A stretch of 7,915 bases of DNA from Cyclobacteriaceae bacterium (GTDB taxonomy: Bacteria > Bacteroidota > Bacteroidia > Cytophagales > Cyclobacteriaceae). Position numbers and translations under genes: made by a program. Below the pieces are notes generated by a model. It was not told the DNA's origin. It saw nothing but the letters and a program-made list of their open reading frames with translations, and ran no database searches. The stretch lies in the NCBI GenBank assembly GCA_009885605.1, contig VFKK01000028.1:1-7915 (forward strand), in the 5' to 3' direction. Shown in pieces: positions 1 through 6,396 of the stretch. Each line of letters opens with the position of its first letter. Positions within the stretch are counted from its first letter, which is position 1.

Positions 1-506
1 CTCCGGGCGATGGAAATGGGCTTCAGGTTCATCCATTGAAAGCTTTCACAGTCGGGGGACTGAACTGCTGGGAAAACTGGATGCCTCTTACACGAACAGC
101 CTTGTATGGTTTGGGTGAAAACCTGCACATTGCCGTTTGGCCGGGAGCGGTAAGAAATACTGAAAATATCACCCGGATGATTGCCCAAGAATCAAGGTCT
201 TTTGTCATTTCTGTATCCAGCCTGATGCATAAATCTGATTTCCCGGCTGACACTCCGCATCTGGATTTGATCCTTGCCGAGTGTCCTGAAGTATTGGCAG
301 ATGGAGGTTCTTGCATCGCCGGACCTGACGGAAAGTGGATACTGGAGCCTGTTGCACACGCCGAGTGTTTGCTGATTGAAACGATCGATTTCAATCGGGT
401 ATTGGAGGAGCGCCAAAACTTTGATTCTGTTGGACATTATTCAAGGCCGGATGTTTTGCAATTGAAAGTGAATAGGGAAAGGCAGACGAGTGTGCGATTT
501 GAGTGA
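1..506 (+). CDS. Nitrilase / carbon-nitrogen hydrolase superfamily protein, C-terminal part
   Basis: The gene is cut by the left edge; the first complete in-frame codon is at 3-5 and the stop is TGA at 504-506, leaving about 167 residues of a protein that is usually 300-350 long. The reading frame is open from the window start, so no start codon lies inside. The visible part holds the nucleophile motif GGLNCWENWMPL with the catalytic Cys codon at 66-68, preceded by a GDG motif as in nitrilases. Near the C-terminus, DGGSCIAGPDG, an EERQNFD segment and GHYSRPDVLQL match the aliphatic/aromatic nitrilase branch. The catalytic Glu and Lys of the triad would lie upstream and cannot be checked. Family members hydrolyse nitriles to acid and ammonia in the cytoplasm, usually as oligomers. 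The substrate cannot be read from sequence, and an amidase-type activity is possible. The family call is secure; the exact reaction is inference. Confidence 0.9.
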   Translation, partial: PGDGNGLQVHPLKAFTVGGLNCWENWMPLTRTALYGLGENLHIAVWPGAVRNTENITRMIAQESRSFVISVSSLMHKSDFPADTPHLDLILAECPEVLADGGSCIAGPDGKWILEPVAHAECLLIETIDFNRVLEERQNFDSVGHYSRPDVLQLKVNRERQTSVRFE

Positions 507-597
507 GTTTGGTTTTCGGACTTTGGATTTCGGGTATTTTTTAATTTGAAGCCAATATCCCTCAATCAGACTTTTCCGTTTGAAAACTCAATCTCAG

Positions 598-631
598 GAA
601 ATTGGAAAGGCCTGATATTTTCCTCAATTTC
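598..631 (+). other. Stem-loop in the nitrilase/DUF4230 spacer
   Basis: GAAATT (598-603) pairs with AATTTC (626-631) and GGAAA (604-608) pairs with TTTCC (619-623). This gives an 11-bp stem with a 2-nt bulge and a 10-nt loop, 24 bp before the DUF4230 start codon. No T-run follows on the plus strand, so it is a poor intrinsic terminator. It could be a leader structure, an operator, or chance in an AT-rich spacer. The rest of the 507-654 spacer shows no convincing promoter or small ORF. Confidence 0.3.
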
Positions 632-654
632 AGGACACAATTTTCCTTTCAGTT

Positions 655-1269
655 ATGAATAAATTTGGTTTAGGATTTCTCATCGCATTGGTATTGATTG
701 GTAGTGTTTGGTTTTTTTACCAATCCTATCAGGAGCGAGAAGAGCTCAAAGCAAGTTCGGAACTGATCCAAAAGCAGATCCAACAAGTCGGTAAACTGAT
801 CGTGACTGAAGGATATTATTCCAAAGTTTTCACATTCAAAAACTCTCAAAATCTCTTTTTAAATCTTTGGACCTCAGACAAAAAAGCCTTGGTCGTGGTA
901 AATGCAAAGGCTACTGTGGAGTATGACTTGAGACAACTGGAAGTCGAAATCGACGAGGCAAGGAAAACACTCATCCTGAAAAAAATTCCCGATCCCATCC
1001 TCAACATTTACCCCGAAATAGAATACTACGATGTAACGCAGGATTATTTCAACTCTTTTGAAGCCAATGACTATAACAAAATCAAAAACTCGGTCTCTGC
1101 CCAAATCAGAACTCAGATAGAGAAGTCGGATCTGATGGAAAATTCAAGGGAAAGACTGATGGTAGAACTGACCAATCTCTATGTCCTAACCAACTCGATG
1201 GGCTGGACACTAATGCATGAAGAACAGGTTATTCAGAATCCGGAGCAGTTGGAGCTCATCAAGAAATAG
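655..1269 (+). CDS. DUF4230 family protein, membrane-anchored
   Basis: This is a 204-residue protein. Its single N-terminal hydrophobic segment at about residues 4-21 (FGLGFLIALVLIGSVWFF) looks like an uncleaved signal anchor, which would put the rest in the periplasm. A short charged, probably helical linker follows, then a soluble domain with the DUF4230 pattern: KLIVTEGYYSKV, a strand with KKALVVVNAKATVEYDL, and the KKIPDPILNIYPEIEYYD block. The C-terminal third (about 140-200) is helical and charged. DUF4230 has no established biochemical function that I know of. The ATG at 655 is the first in frame and places the hydrophobic segment at the N-terminus; no Shine-Dalgarno is visible, as is usual in Bacteroidota. 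The gene stands alone, converging on the oxidoreductase downstream, so context gives no functional hint. Family assignment rests on recognition of the pattern. Confidence 0.8.
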   Translation: MNKFGLGFLIALVLIGSVWFFYQSYQEREELKASSELIQKQIQQVGKLIVTEGYYSKVFTFKNSQNLFLNLWTSDKKALVVVNAKATVEYDLRQLEVEIDEARKTLILKKIPDPILNIYPEIEYYDVTQDYFNSFEANDYNKIKNSVSAQIRTQIEKSDLMENSRERLMVELTNLYVLTNSMGWTLMHEEQVIQNPEQLELIKK

Positions 1270-1324
1270 AGGCCTCCGGATTTCCCTCAGCAGCTACTAT
1301 TCCAGGCATTTGCGATTCCTTATC

Positions 1325-1368
1325 AAAAAAATCCCGCAGAACTCTCGCCTATTGAAAGCCCTGCGGGA
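1325..1368 (-). terminator. Rho-independent terminator of the Gfo/Idh/MocA gene
   Basis: CTGCGGGA (1361-1368) and TCCCGCAG (1332-1339) form a perfect 8-bp GC-rich stem. Read on the minus strand, the inner 21 nt can extend it by seven more pairs including G-U wobbles, leaving a 7-nt loop, and a run of seven T follows directly (1331-1325). On the plus strand the inner pairs fail and there is no T-run. The structure is therefore oriented for the oxidoreductase transcript and lies about 40 bp past its stop. Confidence 0.85.
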
Positions 1369-1373
1369 AAATA

Positions 1374-1408
1374 AATCTTATATCTTAAATCCTAAATCTT
1401 AAATCCTT
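1374..1408. repeat. Five degenerate 7-bp tandem repeats (AATCTTA/AATCCTA)
   Basis: Consecutive units read AATCTTA, TATCTTA, AATCCTA, AATCTTA and AATCCTT, all 7 bp with no gaps. The last unit runs into the TAA stop of the minus-strand oxidoreductase (1407-1409). The array lies between that stop and the terminator hairpin, so it would be transcribed as part of the 3' untranslated region. Its function is unknown; slippage in an AT-rich spacer would explain it. Confidence 0.7.
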
Positions 1409-2777
1409 ACGCTCCTCTTCCTTTTGCCTGAAGTGGGATGTCCACCAAATCCTGAACCTTCACCGGCTTTCCGGTTTCGATGCTGTTTCTGGCTGCGATT
1501 CCCACTAATATAGACATCGCTCCGTCTCTCGACCCGGCTGACTGTCTCCATGGATCGGCTACAGTCGGATCTTTGAAAAGCTTGTCCTTCAATCGGGCAT
1601 CTCCTCCACCGTGACCACCGCCACCCTGAGGAACGATGATTATTTCTCTTTCTCCAAAATTCTTGGTCAGGTGGATTTCATCCTCGACTTTTTCTTCCCA
1701 AGGCTGACTTTCTTTGATCCAGGCTTCCAATCGGCCTTTGGTTCCGTTGAATGCAATTCTGTAACCTTCGTAAGGGGAATAGGTGGTCAGGGAATAGCTG
1801 ACCTGAACGTTGTTTTTGTATTTGATCTGCACCGCCATTTTATCAAAAATGTCAATGTCCTCGCGGAAGACACATCCATCCCGATAGTAGCCGTCATGCT
1901 GCTCATTATTGACATAAAGATCCATGTAGCTCTTACTCTTAGTGACATCCCAATAGAAATCACAATCAATTTTGTGTGCGCAGCTTCTGCAATTTTTCCC
2001 GCGGAATGGTCCGTTTTTTCCATAAAACTCAAGCGAGCCGTAGGCAAAAACTTCCTCCGGATCAGAATCAAGCCACCAATTCAGCAAATCAAAGTGGTGG
2101 GTAGATTTGTGTACCAAAAGCGAACCTCCGTTTTTCTTGTAACCGTGCCATCTTCGGAAGTAATCGGCTCCATGGGAAGTATTCAAATACCAGTGAAAGT
2201 CAACCGATGTGACGTCCCCTATTTCCCCTGCACGAAGCAACTCATAGAGTTTTTGACGATGCGGAGAATAGCGATAGTTGAATGTCACGATGAGTTTCTT
2301 TCCTGATTTGCGCTCCGCATCGAGGATGGATTGGCACTTGAACTCATCCGTAGTCATTGGTTTTTCGGAGATCACATTGATTCCGGATTCAAGGCCCTTG
2401 ATGATAAATTCGTGGTGGGTGCTGTCCATCGTAGTCACAATCAGGACATCCGGTTTGGCTTCAGTGAGCATTTTATCAAAATCGGTATAAACAGGGCAAT
2501 CCACCCCGATAAATCCTTTTGCATAAGTAGCTCTTCCTATATTCTTATCGCAAAGTCCAACGAAAGTGATTTGCTCATCATAGACGCGCTTCACATCTCT
2601 TCCAAACATTCCCGTTCCTCTGGATCCGGTTCCGACGAGCGCTATTTTCATTTTTTCTCCGGGCTTGTCCCAAAGATTAAGTGCCTCCGACACTGGGTGA
2701 ACGAACATGGAACCCGCGAGGAGAGCGCCTGATTTGGCAAGAAAGTCCCTTCGGGAGGATTGTGGAATAGTCTTCAT
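1407..2777 (-). CDS. Tat-exported Gfo/Idh/MocA family oxidoreductase
   Basis: This 456-residue protein begins with a twin-arginine signal: SSRRDFLAKS with the Arg pair at 9-10, then a hydrophobic stretch to about 30. Folded export to the periplasm with bound NAD(P) is therefore expected. The Rossmann domain starts with IALVGTGSRGTG (GxGxxG at 49-54), and EKP at 138-140 supplies the usual catalytic Lys139. The C-terminal domain carries HKSTHHFD (223-230), a likely substrate/catalytic His region, and GGGGHGGGDARL near 386-396. A four-cysteine set (C263, C266, C272, C302) sits in the C-terminal domain and may bind a metal. Family members oxidise or epimerise sugars, inositols and related carbohydrates; some relatives are GH109 glycosidases with tightly bound NAD. 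The substrate here is unknown. The gene is single, converges on the DUF4230 gene, has its own terminator, and is divergent from the UbiA gene. Confidence 0.9.
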   Translation of the reverse strand: MKTIPQSSRRDFLAKSGALLAGSMFVHPVSEALNLWDKPGEKMKIALVGTGSRGTGMFGRDVKRVYDEQITFVGLCDKNIGRATYAKGFIGVDCPVYTDFDKMLTEAKPDVLIVTTMDSTHHEFIIKGLESGINVISEKPMTTDEFKCQSILDAERKSGKKLIVTFNYRYSPHRQKLYELLRAGEIGDVTSVDFHWYLNTSHGADYFRRWHGYKKNGGSLLVHKSTHHFDLLNWWLDSDPEEVFAYGSLEFYGKNGPFRGKNCRSCAHKIDCDFYWDVTKSKSYMDLYVNNEQHDGYYRDGCVFREDIDIFDKMAVQIKYKNNVQVSYSLTTYSPYEGYRIAFNGTKGRLEAWIKESQPWEEKVEDEIHLTKNFGEREIIIVPQGGGGHGGGDARLKDKLFKDPTVADPWRQSAGSRDGAMSILVGIAARNSIETGKPVKVQDLVDIPLQAKGRGA

Positions 2778-2905
2778 GGTATTTCGGGTTAATACTTACA
2801 AAAAGGAATATAGTAAAAACTGAAAAAAATCCCCCTGAAAATTACGGAATCGATTTTTCCAAAGGATTAAGGGTAAATAAACCGTCGTTTAGAGTCGAAT
2901 TCCAG

Positions 2906-2913
2906 TATTTTTG
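2906..2913 (+). promoter_or_regulatory. Possible Bacteroidota -7 box upstream of the UbiA gene
   Basis: TATTTTTG matches the Bacteroidota -7 consensus TAnnTTTG exactly. Transcription starting a few bases downstream would leave a leader of roughly 10-15 nt before ATG 2933. I do not see a well-placed -33 TTG element, so support is partial. The position also argues against the in-frame GTG at 2918 as the start codon. The oxidoreductase promoter should lie on the other strand of this same 155-bp divergent spacer, but no clear box was found for it. Confidence 0.35.
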
Positions 2914-2932
2914 AAAAGTGGATTCTTTGAGC

Positions 2933-3790
2933 ATGGACAGGACAATTTCATTTCGCGGGCTTTTCCGCATCAGCAGACCTGTCAATCTGCTCATGGTTGC
3001 ATTTGCACAGCTGATGACCGCATATTTTTTGATAGAAACAACCAATCAGGGACTTCCCGTGCTATTGGATTTCAGACTTTACCTGTTGGTTCTTTCGACC
3101 ATAATCATTGCAGCTGCAGGATACATGATCAACGACTATTACGATGTCAAAATAGATTATGTGAACAAACCTCATGAAGTAGTTGTCGGAAAAGGAATCA
3201 AACGCAGAGTGGTGATTTTCCTGCATTCCATCTTCAATTTCACAGGAATACTCCTTGGGTACTTCGTCTCTCCTGAGGTCGGTTGGATCAATTTTGGTGC
3301 GGCATTTTTTCTTTGGCTTTACAGCAATCGACTTAAGCGGGAGCCTTTTATCGGAAATTTGACGGTGGCTTTTCTAACGGCTACAGCAATCTTTCTGGTT
3401 GGGTTTTATTACCAAAAATCAGAATTAATGATTCTGACTTATGCAATTTTTGCTTTTTTCTTAAATCTGATCCGGGAGATCATCAAAGACATCGAGGATC
3501 GGCCTGGAGATCGGAAACACGGCTGCCGAACTTTGCCCATTGTTATCGGCTTCCGCAAAACAAAAAATGTGATTTTCATTATTGCAATTGGCTTTGTTTG
3601 TTCGATTTTGATCGTGACTTTCAAAATCAACAATCCCTTGCTCTACTATTATTTTGGAGCGATGGGGTTCGTTTTTTCATGGTTTATGTACCGGATATAT
3701 CAGGCTGATCGAAAAAAGCATTTCTCGCAACTCAGTTCTCTGGCCAAAGTCATCATGCTGATCGGAACAATGAGTATGGCTTTTTTATAA
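2933..3790 (+). CDS. UbiA family prenyltransferase (geranylgeranylglycerol-phosphate geranylgeranyltransferase-like)
   Basis: This 285-residue integral membrane protein has about eight or nine hydrophobic segments. Both Asp-rich motifs of the UbiA superfamily are intact: NDYYDVKIDYVN at residues 67-78 (N67, D68, D71, D75, N78) and KDIEDRPGDRKHG around 185-197 (D186, D189, D193). These bind the Mg2+-prenyl diphosphate. The enzymes move a polyprenyl group onto an acceptor inside the membrane. The pattern resembles the subgroup annotated as digeranylgeranylglyceryl phosphate synthase, which is common in Bacteroidota; the natural acceptor there is uncertain. MenA or another quinone or lipid prenyltransferase is the alternative. 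I chose ATG 2933 over in-frame GTG 2918 because it sits just before the usual FRISRPVN opening and fits the putative promoter. No lipid or quinone genes lie beside it. Confidence 0.85.
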   Translation: MDRTISFRGLFRISRPVNLLMVAFAQLMTAYFLIETTNQGLPVLLDFRLYLLVLSTIIIAAAGYMINDYYDVKIDYVNKPHEVVVGKGIKRRVVIFLHSIFNFTGILLGYFVSPEVGWINFGAAFFLWLYSNRLKREPFIGNLTVAFLTATAIFLVGFYYQKSELMILTYAIFAFFLNLIREIIKDIEDRPGDRKHGCRTLPIVIGFRKTKNVIFIIAIGFVCSILIVTFKINNPLLYYYFGAMGFVFSWFMYRIYQADRKKHFSQLSSLAKVIMLIGTMSMAFL

Positions 3791-3810
3791 AATCCTGGTT
3801 ATTGGATTTT
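3789..3810 (+). terminator. Possible weak terminator after the UbiA gene
   Basis: AAAATCC (3789-3795) and GGATTTT (3804-3810) form a perfect 7-bp stem with an 8-nt loop that begins inside the UbiA stop codon. The T-run is part of the stem and no further T-tract follows, so termination would be weak. GATTTTGCAAAATC (3805-3818), a perfect 14-bp palindrome, overlaps the right arm. Confidence 0.3.
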
Positions 3811-3818
3811 GCAAAATC

Positions 3819-3980
3819 TTCATCATTCGAAGTTCGAAATTCAACATTCGATATTTCATTTAGTTGTATTTCCATTCATGTTTTAATTAAAATCTGAGGG
3901 AGAATACTTCATATGACGGCTACGTCAAATTTTCGATTTTAAAAAGATCGAATATCGAATAATGAATGTCGAATAATGAA
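3819..3980. repeat. Imperfect inverted-repeat structure from four copies of a 12-bp motif
   Basis: The 274-bp spacer between the UbiA gene and proB contains no supported ORF. TCGAATAATGAA occurs twice exactly in its right half (3955-3966, 3969-3980). The reverse-complement motif TTCATTATTCGA occurs twice in the left half with small changes: TTCATCATTCGA at 3819-3830 (one mismatch) and TTCAACATTCGA at 3840-3851 (two mismatches). The halves therefore form long imperfect inverted arms about 100 bp apart. Between them lie a 12-bp palindrome (3881-3892) and a small hairpin TGACG-gcta-CGTCA (3914-3927). No transposase and no clear target-site duplication are seen. It could be a dispersed intergenic repeat of the MITE or REP type, or a regulatory or termination structure. 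The proB promoter must lie between here and 4064, but I could not place it. Confidence 0.6.
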
Positions 3981-4064
3981 GACTTCTCATTTCGTATTTC
4001 CAAAAACGGCTTCTAAAAATTAGCGATTTGCTATCCAAAACTCTATTTTCATGCAAATTTTCCA

Positions 4065-5150
4065 ATGATGCTGGACAGCAAACTTGTAGTCATAAAAGTC
4101 GGATCCAATGTTCTTACCCAGGACAATGGCTTTCCTGATTTGCTGCGAATGGAGAAACTCGCAGCGCAGATTCATCAGTTAACTTCAGCAGGAAAAAAGG
4201 TAGTGCTGGTGAGTTCCGGTGCGGTGGCTTTTGGTAGAAAAAGTATCACGCTACCGGAAAAGCTCAATCCTGTAATCAAAAAACAAATCTGGGCCTCGAC
4301 CGGACAAATTCGCCTGATCAATCAGTATCGGGAATTGTTTCTAAAGCACAAGCTGGATGTAGCTCAAATTCTGGTAACGAAGGAAGATTTTCGCGATCGG
4401 AAGCATTTTCTGAATATGAAGAATTGCATTCAGGCATTGCTTCAGCAGGGGATTTTGCCCATTATCAATGAAAATGATACAGTAACGATCACCGAATTGA
4501 TGTTTACCGATAACGATGAACTGGCAAGCCTGACTGCTGCGATGATCAATGCGGATACGATGATTTTACTCACAAACGTGGACGGTATTTTCACCGGAAA
4601 TCCCTCCGACCCAAGTTCCCAACTTATTGAGAAAGTAGCCTCGTCGATGCCTGAAGTCTCTTCTTATATTTCCGCATCGAAATCTTCTTTTGGTCGAGGC
4701 GGAATGCTGACCAAATATGCCATGGCAAAGAAATCTGCAGAATTGGGGATTCAAGTCATTATTGCCAATGGAAAACGAGACCATGTATTGGGGGAATTTG
4801 CAGACAAGTCGCTTCGCTGCACTTGGTTTGAACCCCAAAAAGCAAAGCATAGTACCAAAAAATGGCTCGCCCATGGAGAGCAATATTATAAGGGAGAGGT
4901 CACCATCAATGAGGGTGCACGAGCTTCTCTATATTCCGAAGTGATTCGCAGCCTTTTGCCCGTAGGAATCATCGCCGTTGGAGGTGAGTTTTCAAAGGGG
5001 GACATTCTCCTGATTAAGGACGAAAAAGGTCAGAAAATCGGTTTGGGTCGTGCGGAATATGCTTTCAAACTTGCCGCTGAAAGAGTGGGACAAAAGAACC
5101 AAAAACCATTAATTCATTACGATTACCTCTATATTTTTGACCATGAGTGA
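4065..5150 (+). CDS. proB: Glutamate 5-kinase with PUA domain
   Basis: This 361-residue enzyme phosphorylates L-glutamate to gamma-glutamyl phosphate with ATP, the first and normally feedback-controlled step of proline synthesis in the cytoplasm. The amino-acid-kinase domain shows VVIKVGSNVL with Lys11, SSGAVA at 50-55, NEND at 135-138, FTDNDELA near 147-154, TNVDGIF at 170-176 and GRGGMLTK at 210-217. The C-terminal PUA domain covers about 270-350 and includes GRAEYAF. Length is close to E. coli ProB (367). ATG codons at 4065 and 4068 are adjacent and either could serve; no Shine-Dalgarno is present. The stop TGA (5148-5150) lies inside the start of proA, so the two are translationally linked in one operon. 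Proline inhibition of activity is known for the family; transcriptional control cannot be seen here. Confidence 0.97.
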   Translation: MMLDSKLVVIKVGSNVLTQDNGFPDLLRMEKLAAQIHQLTSAGKKVVLVSSGAVAFGRKSITLPEKLNPVIKKQIWASTGQIRLINQYRELFLKHKLDVAQILVTKEDFRDRKHFLNMKNCIQALLQQGILPIINENDTVTITELMFTDNDELASLTAAMINADTMILLTNVDGIFTGNPSDPSSQLIEKVASSMPEVSSYISASKSSFGRGGMLTKYAMAKKSAELGIQVIIANGKRDHVLGEFADKSLRCTWFEPQKAKHSTKKWLAHGEQYYKGEVTINEGARASLYSEVIRSLLPVGIIAVGGEFSKGDILLIKDEKGQKIGLGRAEYAFKLAAERVGQKNQKPLIHYDYLYIFDHE

Positions 5151-6384
5151 GTACAGTCGAATCTTCGAAGAAGTAAAGAAAAGCTCCCGAAAGCTGACCG
5201 GAATTTCTGACCAAAAGGTCAATCAGATTCTGGAAGATTTGGCGGAATTGACTGTGCTGAAAATCCCTGCGTTGGTGGAAGCTAATCAACTAGATCTCGA
5301 AAAGATGGATTCTGATGATCCAATGTTTGACCGTCTTTTGCTTACTGAAGAGCGGATTGAAGGTATCGCAACGGAAATCATTCAGGTCAGTTTACTCCCT
5401 AGTCCCCTTCATCTTAAATTGGAGGAGAAAATGCTTCCAAACGGACTTTCTCTTGAGAAAGTTACCGTTCCACTTGGAGTGATTGGGATCATCTACGAAG
5501 CAAGACCAAATGTGACTTTTGATGTATTTTCTCTGGCGTTAAAATCCGGAAACGGTTTGGTGCTCAAAGGAGGATCAGATGCAAATTTTTCCAATCAGGC
5601 GATCATGAACCTGATTCATCAGGTGTTGGAAAAGCATGGAATCCCGGGTACTGCTTTCCAACTTCTTCCGCCTGATCGTACTGCGACAAAGGCTTTGCTT
5701 GAGGCAGTCGGGTTTGTGGATGTGATCATCCCGCGCGGAAGTCAGAGCTTGATAAATTTCGTGCGAGAAAATGCCAAAGTGCCTGTAATCGAAACCGGGG
5801 CAGGAATAGTCCATACTTATCTCGATGAATCGGGAGATCTGGAAAAAGCGAAAGCGATCATTTTCAACTCAAAAACCCGCAGACCGAGCGTATGCAATTC
5901 TTTGGATTGCCTCATCATCCATCATTCAAGAATGGGTGAATTGGAGGAATTGGTCAAGCCGCTTCTGGATTTTGGAGTAACTATTTATGCGGATGAAAGG
6001 GCATTTGCCAACCTGAAATCAAATCCGCTGGTTCAAAAAGCAGATGAATCCCACTTTGGAACAGAATTCCTGAGCCTGAAAATGGCAATCAAAACCGTAG
6101 AGAATCTGGATGAATCGCTGGATCATATTGCAACGCATTCCTCCAAACATTCGGAAGCCATTCTTTCTGAAAACCAAGAATCGATCGATCGATTCCTGCT
6201 GGAAGTGGATGCCGCAGCAGTTTATGCGAATGCTTCCACGGCTTTCACCGATGGAAATCAGTTTGGACTAGGTGCAGAAATTGGAATCAGCACCCAGAAA
6301 CTCCATGCCCGTGGACCGATGGCGCTGAAGGAACTTTGCAGCTATAAATGGATTGTGCGAGGAAACGGACAAATCAGGAATTAA
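5143..6384 (+). CDS. proA: Glutamate-5-semialdehyde dehydrogenase (gamma-glutamyl phosphate reductase)
   Basis: This 413-residue enzyme (E. coli ProA is 417) reduces gamma-glutamyl phosphate with NADPH to glutamate-5-semialdehyde, which cyclises to pyrroline-5-carboxylate, the ProC substrate. It belongs to the aldehyde dehydrogenase superfamily. Visible motifs are GIIYEARPNVTFDV near 115-128, LKGGSDA near 141-147, VIETGAG near 215-221, and the catalytic-Cys segment RRPSVCNSLDCL with Cys251. The C-terminal FTDGNQFGLGAEIGIST and LHARGPM blocks are also complete. The start is taken as ATG 5143, because the frame's earlier TTG at 5137 adds only two residues. The start overlaps the proB stop by 8 bp, a typical coupled arrangement. 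The stop lies 12 bp from the convergent lipoprotein gene with no hairpin between. No damage to the frame is seen. Confidence 0.97.
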   Translation: MSEYSRIFEEVKKSSRKLTGISDQKVNQILEDLAELTVLKIPALVEANQLDLEKMDSDDPMFDRLLLTEERIEGIATEIIQVSLLPSPLHLKLEEKMLPNGLSLEKVTVPLGVIGIIYEARPNVTFDVFSLALKSGNGLVLKGGSDANFSNQAIMNLIHQVLEKHGIPGTAFQLLPPDRTATKALLEAVGFVDVIIPRGSQSLINFVRENAKVPVIETGAGIVHTYLDESGDLEKAKAIIFNSKTRRPSVCNSLDCLIIHHSRMGELEELVKPLLDFGVTIYADERAFANLKSNPLVQKADESHFGTEFLSLKMAIKTVENLDESLDHIATHSSKHSEAILSENQESIDRFLLEVDAAAVYANASTAFTDGNQFGLGAEIGISTQKLHARGPMALKELCSYKWIVRGNGQIRN

Positions 6385-6396
6385 AGGTTTCGATTC

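Noticed and set aside
29..394. 121-codon minus-strand open frame over the nitrilase fragment
   Set aside because: The plus-strand frame has clear nitrilase motifs through the whole stretch; the minus frame is a shadow.
1611..2306. 231-codon open frame on the plus strand
   Set aside because: It lies wholly inside the oxidoreductase gene on the other strand, which has a complete signal peptide, Rossmann motif and catalytic motifs; the plus-strand translation shows no recognisable domain.
2331..2732. 133-codon plus-strand open frame over the 5' part of the oxidoreductase gene
   Set aside because: It is antisense to well-supported coding sequence and its product has no family features.
2918..2932. 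Upstream in-frame GTG as the UbiA start
   Set aside because: ATG 2933 sits closer to the conserved N-terminal motif, and the putative TAnnTTTG box at 2906-2913 would place transcription start at about the GTG itself.
3914..3927. TGACG-gcta-CGTCA hairpin as a stand-alone terminator
   Set aside because: The stem is only 5 bp and no T-run follows directly; it is better noted as part of the larger inverted-repeat spacer.
3991..4064. Promoter for proBA
   Set aside because: TATTTTCA near 4044-4051 is only a partial match to TAnnTTTG and the TTTG at 4027-4030 is too close to act as a -33 element, so no site is annotated.
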